Origin: Mesorhizobium sp. GbtcB19
GTDB lineage: Bacteria > Pseudomonadota > Alphaproteobacteria > Rhizobiales > Rhizobiaceae
Reading direction: 5' to 3'
DNA: 64,000 bases
Assembly: GCF_019091085.1 (NCBI RefSeq)
Contig: NZ_JAGXJY010000011.1
Span: 62,001 to 126,000, forward strand
Shown here in pieces: positions 59,179 through 64,000 of the stretch. The position numbers and the translations under genes are program-made. The notes under the pieces are model-generated. The model was not told the DNA's origin. It worked only from the letters and a program-made list of their open reading frames with translations, and searched no databases. Each line of letters opens with the position of its first letter. Positions within the stretch are counted from its first letter, which is position 1.

Positions 59179-60735
59179 TCAGCCTTTGCCGACTGGCAGC
59201 GCGACGAAGCGGTTCGAGTCGTCGCGGGTGATCTGCATCAGCACCGCCTTGCGGCCGGCCTTGGCGGCGTCGGTCATCGCCTTGGAGACGTCGTCGGTGG
59301 TGTTCACATCGTTCGAATTGATCGAGGTGATGACGTCGCCCGGCTGGATGCCGCGGTCGGCCGCGGCGCTGTCGGGATCGACATCGGTGACCACGAGGCC
59401 CTTGCCGTTTTCCGCCTTGGTGACGGTCAGGCCGAGATCGGCCAGCGTGTCGGGTTTGGCGGCGGGCGCCGACTGCTTGTTGTTGTCGTCGTTCGAGGCC
59501 TGCTTGTCGCTTGCGGGCAGCGTGCCGAGATCGACCTTGACCGTCTCGGACTTGCCATCGCGCCAGACCGTGACGTCGACCGACTTGCCCGGCGAATAGC
59601 CGCCGATCAGGCGGGCGAGTTCCTTCGGCGAAGCGACATCCTTGCCGTCGACCTGGGTGATGACGTCACCGGCGGTGATGCCCGCCTTCTTGCCCGGACC
59701 GGCATCCTGGGCGCTCGACACCAGCGCGCCCTTGTCCGACTTCAGGCCGAGCGATTCGGCGATATCAGAGGTGACCGGCTGGATCTCGACGCCGAGCCAG
59801 CCGCGCTGCACGGAGCCGCTCTTCATCAGATCCTGGACGACCTGCTTGGCGGTCGAGGCCGGGATGTCGAAGGCAATGCCGACGCTGCCGCCCGAGGGCG
59901 AGAAGATGGCGGTGTTGATGCCGATCACCTGGCCGTTGAGGTTGAAGGTCGGGCCGCCCGAATTGCCGCGGTTGACCGAAGCGTCGATCTGGATGAAGTC
60001 GTCATAAGGGCCGGCGCCGATGTCGCGGCCGCGGGCCGAGACGATGCCCGCGGTCACGGTGCCACCGAGGCCGAACGGATTGCCGACGGCGACCACCCAG
60101 TCGCCGATGCGAACCTTGGAATCGTCGGCGAAGTCGACATAGGTGAACTTGTTGCCGCCGCCGTCGACCTTCAGCACCGCGAGATCGGTGCGCGGATCGG
60201 TGCCGATCAGCTTGGCGTCGAGCTCCTTGCCGTCATTGGTGACGACGCTGAAGTCCGAGCCTTCCGAGACGACGTGGTTGTTGGTGACGAGGTAGCCGTC
60301 CTCGGAGATGAAGAAGCCCGAGCCCTGCGCAACTGGGCGCGGCTGGCCATTGCCATGGTCGCGGTGGTTGAAGCGGCGCATGCCGAACTGGCCGCCCTGC
60401 CCCTGGTCGCCGAAGCCGCGGAATTCCTTGAAGAAGCGGCGCAGCTGCGGATTGTCGGGCAGGTTGTCGAAGCCATCCTGGTCGTCGGAGCCGTCGTCGG
60501 CCGTCGGCTGGATCTTGGCCTTGACCTTGACGCTGACCACCGCCGGCGAGACGTGCTCGACGACATCGGCGAAGCTCGGCATCTGCGGGGCCTCGACGCG
60601 CACGGCATCGGCCAGCACGGGGGCGGTGCCGGTTGCGAGCATGCCGGCGCCGACCGTTCCGACCACGGCCAGGGAAGCGACGGCCGCCATCAGGCGTTTG
60701 CGGGAGCTGGAAAATGAATTGGGGGCATTATTCAT
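59179..60735 (-). CDS. degP: Periplasmic serine protease DegP/HtrA (Do family)
   Basis: Envelope protease and chaperone that destroys misfolded periplasmic proteins, 518 residues. Signal/anchor about 12-42; protease domain with triad His154 (TNNHVVS), Asp184 (RTDLAVLKV) and Ser259 (NRGNSGGPTF); two PDZ domains at about 300-390 and 420-510 (GWLGVEIQPV, VTDVDPDSAAADRGIQPGDVI). A Gly/Gln-rich stretch near 105-133 is the Q-linker region. It precedes the two-component genes on the same strand. The 5' leader contains nested inverted repeats (GGATGC..GCATCC, ATCCTC..GAGGAT) between 60764 and 60800 that might affect translation. Confidence 0.95.
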   Translation of the reverse strand: MNNAPNSFSSSRKRLMAAVASLAVVGTVGAGMLATGTAPVLADAVRVEAPQMPSFADVVEHVSPAVVSVKVKAKIQPTADDGSDDQDGFDNLPDNPQLRRFFKEFRGFGDQGQGGQFGMRRFNHRDHGNGQPRPVAQGSGFFISEDGYLVTNNHVVSEGSDFSVVTNDGKELDAKLIGTDPRTDLAVLKVDGGGNKFTYVDFADDSKVRIGDWVVAVGNPFGLGGTVTAGIVSARGRDIGAGPYDDFIQIDASVNRGNSGGPTFNLNGQVIGINTAIFSPSGGSVGIAFDIPASTAKQVVQDLMKSGSVQRGWLGVEIQPVTSDIAESLGLKSDKGALVSSAQDAGPGKKAGITAGDVITQVDGKDVASPKELARLIGGYSPGKSVDVTVWRDGKSETVKVDLGTLPASDKQASNDDNNKQSAPAAKPDTLADLGLTVTKAENGKGLVVTDVDPDSAAADRGIQPGDVITSINSNDVNTTDDVSKAMTDAAKAGRKAVLMQITRDDSNRFVALPVGKG

Positions 60736-60891
60736 GGGGTTTCTTATCCTCTGTCGAAGCGGATGCGCTCAGGCGAAGCATCCTCGGGCGAGAGGATTAG
60801 AGGGCCGCACATTACGGCGCCATTTCCGATACATGAAAGTTTTGTAATGTTGGCGGACCGGCGATGACGCGTAGAATCACGAGGTTTCAAG

Positions 60892-61074
60892 ATGCCCAAG
60901 GGGCGTACCACGCGAATTCGAGTCTCAGTCGATTGGGAGACTAAGCTGATCGAAGACATCAAGCGCGGGATAGCCGATGCAAAGGCGGGCCGTGTGGTGC
61001 CTCACGAAGCGGCAATGGCGGAAATCGACGCAGTGATCGAGATCGTGGAGGCCGAGCGCGCAGGCAAGGTGTGA
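60892..61074 (+). CDS. Orphan ParD-like antitoxin
   Basis: 60-residue protein MPKGRTTRIRVSVDWETKLIEDIKRGIADAKAGRVVPHEAAMAEID..., resembling short antitoxins of RelE/ParE-type modules with the 'GxADxxAGRVxPHExxMxxIDxxI' pattern. GAGG lies about 8 nt before the ATG. A toxin gene normally starts a few nt later: an ATG at 61078 reads MPRLDFSG and then runs into a palindromic repeat, so the toxin appears lost. Divergent from degP. Confidence 0.75.
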   Translation: MPKGRTTRIRVSVDWETKLIEDIKRGIADAKAGRVVPHEAAMAEIDAVIEIVEAERAGKV

Positions 61075-61077
61075 GGT

Positions 61078-61104
61078 ATGCCGCGCTTGGATTTTAGCGG
61101 ATGC
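61078..61104 (+). pseudogene. Possible remnant of a ParE-like toxin start
   Basis: ATG 3 nt after the antitoxin stop; codons read MPRLDFSGC, like the first residues of many ParE-family toxins (MPRL-F/V-), after which the sequence becomes a dispersed repeat from about 61105 with no toxin similarity. Weak but positionally consistent evidence for a toxin gene cut by a repeat insertion. Confidence 0.4.
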
Positions 61105-61108
61105 ATCC

Positions 61109-61303
61109 GCGTCGTCGTCATCCCAGGGCGGAGCAGCCGCCAAGCGGCGTCGCGGAGACCCTGGGATCCATTCCGTTACCTCGCGCGAGGGGTGCCAAGA
61201 GCAGAATTCTGGACGGCCGCGACGCCTCGAAGTCACGGAATGGATCCTCGGGTCTGCGCCGCGTCGCTTCGCTCCTTGCTTCGCCCGTGGATGACGACGA
61301 CGC
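61109..61303. repeat. Approx. 195-bp palindromic element
   Basis: Perfect 15-bp outer arms GCGTCGTCGTCATCC (61109-61123) and complement (61289-61303), inner perfect 13-bp arms GGATCCATTCCGT (61164-61176) and ACGGAATGGATCC (61235-61247). A short related motif (GTCGTCATCCCAG) occurs at about 40783-40796. Confidence 0.88.
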
Positions 61304-61342
61304 AGGGGTCTCGGCCAACCTCCGCGGTTCGCAATTCGTGCG

Positions 61343-61804
61343 TTAATCGCTGAGCATCTTATCCAGGGCCGCCTGCTCTTCGGCCGAAAGCGTACCCGAT
61401 GCCGGGCGGCGCGAGCGGGCGCTCAGCACGATGAAGAGGCCGCCGGCCAGAAGCAGGAGCACCGGCGTGCCCCACAGAAGCGCGTTGCGCAGGCTGAAGC
61501 GCGGCTTGAGCAGCACGAACTCGCCATAGCGCGAGACGATGTAGTCCATCACCTGCTGGTCGGTGTCGCCGGCGACGAGGCGCTGGCGCACGAGGATGCG
61601 CAGGTCACGGGCGAGATCGGCGTCGGATTCGTCGATCGACTGGTTTTGGCAGACCATGCAACGCAGGCCTTCCGAGAGCGCGCGGGCGCGGGCCTCCAGC
61701 GCCGGGTCCTGCAACACCTCATCGGGTTTCACCGCCTGTGCCGCGCCGGCAAAAAGCAAGGCCAGCAGCAGGACCAGCGAGGCGAGTGAAAATCTTGGCC
61801 TCAT
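61343..61804 (-). CDS. ccmH: Cytochrome c maturation protein CcmH (CycL)
   Basis: Membrane-anchored thioredoxin-like reductant of the apocytochrome CXXCH motif, 153 residues from MRPRFSLASLVLLL. Signal peptide about 1-24, then ALEARARALSEGLRCMVCQNQSIDESDADLARDLRILVRQRL with the redox pair CMVC, and a C-terminal membrane helix (about 105-128). The ATG at 61804 overlaps the ccmF stop codon as ATGA. The open frame extends further upstream but overlaps ccmF in another frame. Part of the ccmE-ccmF-ccmH order (cycJKL). Confidence 0.95.
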   Translation of the reverse strand: MRPRFSLASLVLLLALLFAGAAQAVKPDEVLQDPALEARARALSEGLRCMVCQNQSIDESDADLARDLRILVRQRLVAGDTDQQVMDYIVSRYGEFVLLKPRFSLRNALLWGTPVLLLLAGGLFIVLSARSRRPASGTLSAEEQAALDKMLSD

Positions 61805-63783
61805 GTCGGGCTCGCCAACGCGGCGGCCGGCTTGCGCCGCTTGGCCGGCGCGCCGACGCGCAGGCGGCGGTCGAGCAGCGACATGGCGGCGCCCGCCATC
61901 ATCACCAGGCCGCCGCCCCAGATCAGCGTCACCAGCGGCTTCCACCAGAGGCGCACGACGACGGAGCCGTCCTTGTTCTCGTCGCCGAGCGACAGATAAA
62001 GCTGGCTTAAGCCCAGCGTCCGGATGCCGGACTCGGTCGTCACCGTCTGGCGCACCGGATAGAAACGCTTGGCCGAGGTGATCTCGCCATCGGCGTTGCC
62101 GTCTGAGAGCAGCAGGAAGCGGCCGCGATCCTCGGTGAAGTTCGGACCTTTCTGCGGGGTGAGCCCTTCGAAGCGCAGCGTGTGGCCCGAAAGCTCCACC
62201 GTCTCGCCGGGATGCATCGAGAGGATTTTTTCGGTGCCGAAGCAAAGCGTGCCGACGATGCCGAGCAAGGTCAGGCCAAGGCCAAGATGGGCAAGTGCGG
62301 TGCCGAAAACCGAGCGCGGCAGGCCGGCGAAGCGGCGAAGCATGACGACCGGCGGTACCGAGCCGGCACCGGATTTGACGGCAAGGTCGGTCAGCGCGCC
62401 GGCGACCAGCCAGACGGCGAGGCCGACGCCAAGCGCCGCAAAGACAGAGGCGCCATCGACGAACAGGCCGGTGACCAACACCGCGGCGATCGCCAGCGCG
62501 AAGGCCGCCATCAGGCGCTGCGAGGCGGCAATGACGTCGCCGCGCTTCCAGGCGAGCAGCGGGCCGAACGGCACGATCGCGAGCAGCGGCAGCATCAGCG
62601 GACCGAAGGTCAGGTCGAAGAAGGGGGCGCCGACCGAGATCTTGCCGCCGGTCAGCGCCTCCAGCGCCAGCGGATAGAGCGTGCCGACGAGCACCGTGGC
62701 GGTGGCGGTGGTGAGGAAAAGGTTGTTCAGCACCAGCGCGCCTTCGCGCGAGATCGGGTGGAACAGGCCGCCGGCGGTCAACCTAGAAGCGCGCAGCGCA
62801 AACAGCGCCAGCGAGCCGCCGATGAACAGCGTCAGGATGCACAGGATGAAGACGCCGCGCGTCGGGTCGGTGGCGAAGGCGTGCACGGAGGTCAGCACGC
62901 CGGAACGCACCAGGAAGGTGCCGAGCAGCGACAGCGAGAAGGTGAGGATGGCGAGCAGCAGCGTCCAGATCTTCAGCGCCGAGCGCTTCTCCATGACGAT
63001 CGCCGAATGGAGCAGCGCGGTGCCGGCGAGCCACGGCATGAAGGAGGCGTTCTCGACCGGATCCCAGAACCAGAAGCCGCCCCAGCCGAGCTCGTAATAG
63101 GCCCAGTAGGAGCCCATGGCGATGCCGCCGGTCAAAAACATCCAGGCGACCAGCGCCCACGGCCGCACCCAGCGCGCCCAGGAAGCGTCGATGCGGCCTT
63201 CGATCAGAGCGGCGACCGAGAAGGAGAAGCAGATCGAGAAGCCGACATAGCCGAGATAGAGCATCGGCGGATGGATCGCGAGGCCAAGGTCCTGCAGGAT
63301 CGGATTGAGGTCGCGACCCTCGATCGGCGCCGGATTGAGGCGGAGGAAGGGGTTGGACGTCGCCAGGATGAACAGGAAGAAGGCGGCGCCGATCATGCCT
63401 TGCACGGCCAGCACATTCGCCTTGAGTGATGCCGGCAGATTGTTGCCGAAGACGGCGACCAGCGCGCCGAAGAAGGTCAGGATCAGCACCCAAAGCAGCA
63501 TCGAGCCTTCGTGGTTCCCCCAGGTGCCGGTGATCTTGTAGATCATCGGCTGCAAGGAGTGTGAGTTCTCCCAGACGCTCGCCACCGAGAAGTCCGAGCC
63601 GGCATAGGCGCTCGCCAGCGCGGCAAAGGACAGCGCGGTCAGCGCGAAGCCGGTGACCGTGACCGGACCGCCGACCGCCATCAGCCGCTGATTGCCGGTG
63701 CGGGCGCCGACCAGCGGCACCAGCATCTGCACCAGCGACAGCGCGAAGGCGAGCACAAGCGCGAAATGTCCGGTCTCAACCAT
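61801..63783 (-). CDS. ccmF: Cytochrome c-type biogenesis protein CcmF (CycK)
   Basis: Large inner-membrane heme lyase component that attaches heme from CcmE to apocytochrome c. 660 residues, about 14-15 membrane helices. The tryptophan-rich heme-handling motif WGGFWFWDPVENASFMPWLAGTALLHSAI lies near 235-262; GTWGNHEGSMLLWVL (near 90) and LTSVHAFATDPTRG (near 320) carry the conserved histidines. Overlaps ccmE by 1 nt (TAATG) and ccmH by 4 nt, so the operon is translationally coupled. Confidence 0.96.
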   Translation of the reverse strand: MVETGHFALVLAFALSLVQMLVPLVGARTGNQRLMAVGGPVTVTGFALTALSFAALASAYAGSDFSVASVWENSHSLQPMIYKITGTWGNHEGSMLLWVLILTFFGALVAVFGNNLPASLKANVLAVQGMIGAAFFLFILATSNPFLRLNPAPIEGRDLNPILQDLGLAIHPPMLYLGYVGFSICFSFSVAALIEGRIDASWARWVRPWALVAWMFLTGGIAMGSYWAYYELGWGGFWFWDPVENASFMPWLAGTALLHSAIVMEKRSALKIWTLLLAILTFSLSLLGTFLVRSGVLTSVHAFATDPTRGVFILCILTLFIGGSLALFALRASRLTAGGLFHPISREGALVLNNLFLTTATATVLVGTLYPLALEALTGGKISVGAPFFDLTFGPLMLPLLAIVPFGPLLAWKRGDVIAASQRLMAAFALAIAAVLVTGLFVDGASVFAALGVGLAVWLVAGALTDLAVKSGAGSVPPVVMLRRFAGLPRSVFGTALAHLGLGLTLLGIVGTLCFGTEKILSMHPGETVELSGHTLRFEGLTPQKGPNFTEDRGRFLLLSDGNADGEITSAKRFYPVRQTVTTESGIRTLGLSQLYLSLGDENKDGSVVVRLWWKPLVTLIWGGGLVMMAGAAMSLLDRRLRVGAPAKRRKPAAALASPT

Positions 63784-64000
63784 TATTGGCTCGTGCTTTC
63801 CTGCCAGACGCCCTTGGCCTTCAGGCCGTCAGCGACTTCCTTGGGCATGTAGCGCTCGTCATGCTTGGCCAGCACGCTGTCGGCGACGAAGACGCCGTCG
63901 GGACCGAAAGCGCCTTCGGTGATGACGCCCTGCTCCTCACGGAACAGATCGGGCAAGATGCCGGTATAGGTGACCTTGACCGACTTCTGCTTGTCGGTGA
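63783..64000 (-). CDS. ccmE: Cytochrome c maturation heme chaperone CcmE (CycJ), N-terminus beyond window
   Basis: The last 71 codons of CcmE, which binds heme covalently in the periplasm and hands it to CcmF. Reading the minus strand gives VKVTYTGILPDLFREEQGVI, then LAKHDERYMPKEVADGL with the heme-binding His and the Tyr of the HxxxY motif, ending KGVWQESTSQ. The stop TAA shares one base with the ccmF ATG. The N-terminal anchor and first half of the beta-barrel are outside the window. Confidence 0.95.
   Translation of the reverse strand, partial: TDKQKSVKVTYTGILPDLFREEQGVITEGAFGPDGVFVADSVLAKHDERYMPKEVADGLKAKGVWQESTSQ

Noticed and set aside
1..64000. CRISPR array, insertion sequence, prophage or riboswitch
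   Set aside because: No regularly spaced direct repeats, no transposase, no phage structural genes and no recognisable riboswitch core were seen anywhere in the window.

Overview
The window is chromosomal DNA of a GC-rich alphaproteobacterium, most likely a Mesorhizobium or close relative (Hyphomicrobiales). Supporting signs are two Porin_2-type porins in Omp2a/Omp2b-like inverted arrangement, the gene order rpoZ-rsh-pyrE-DUF2062-acpS-lepB-rnc, the ccmE-ccmF-ccmH / degP / response regulator-kinase / glnE block, and several families of rhizobial intergenic palindromic repeats. The assignment rests on recognition of families and gene order; no database search was possible.

Layout. 1-7111: a minus-strand housekeeping block (rpoZ, bifunctional ppGpp enzyme rsh, pyrE, a VOC protein, DUF2062, acpS, lepB, rnc cut by the window edge), with a plus-strand GNAT gene inside it. 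7415-15999: NYN protein, family 5 uracil-DNA glycosylase, divergent Lrp regulator and EamA exporter, GH25 lysozyme-like protein, smpB, dapA, lytic transglycosylase, alpha/beta hydrolase. 16078-20510: a lone tyrosine recombinase and two inverted porin genes flanking tRNA-Ser(GCU). 20717-24310: two tandem TPR-sulfotransferases. 24430-26492: aminotransferase, MarR regulator, acylphosphatase.

26593-34683 is a leucine/isovalerate degradation cluster: TetR regulator with a palindromic operator candidate, isovaleryl-CoA dehydrogenase, methylcrotonyl-CoA carboxylase beta and alpha subunits. It is interrupted by an opposite-strand HicAB module, a macrodomain gene and three tandem paralogues of a small secreted four-cysteine protein. 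The later pathway genes (methylglutaconyl-CoA hydratase, HMG-CoA lyase) are not in the window. A branched-chain amino acid binding protein follows on the other strand, and ETF-ubiquinone oxidoreductase, the electron acceptor route for the dehydrogenase, lies about 7 kb further on.

36355-50258 holds small envelope proteins, AMP nucleosidase, a membrane-anchored EEP-family protein, a DUF922 protein, ETF-QO, an unusual family 4 uracil-DNA glycosylase, an XRE regulator, a second EamA exporter and aminopeptidase N. 50588-64000 holds a PAS sensor kinase, a Phd/PemK toxin-antitoxin pair, glnE, an OmpR-type two-component system next to a DegP protease, an orphan antitoxin whose partner seems destroyed by a repeat, and ccmH-ccmF-ccmE (cytochrome c maturation; ccmE cut by the right edge).

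No complete mobile element, CRISPR array or clear new multi-gene system was found. The best leads are the triplicated four-cysteine secreted family inside the carboxylase operon, the 208-bp perfect inverted repeat shared by the porins, the glycosylase lacking two iron-sulfur ligands, and repeat families that sit directly after stop codons.
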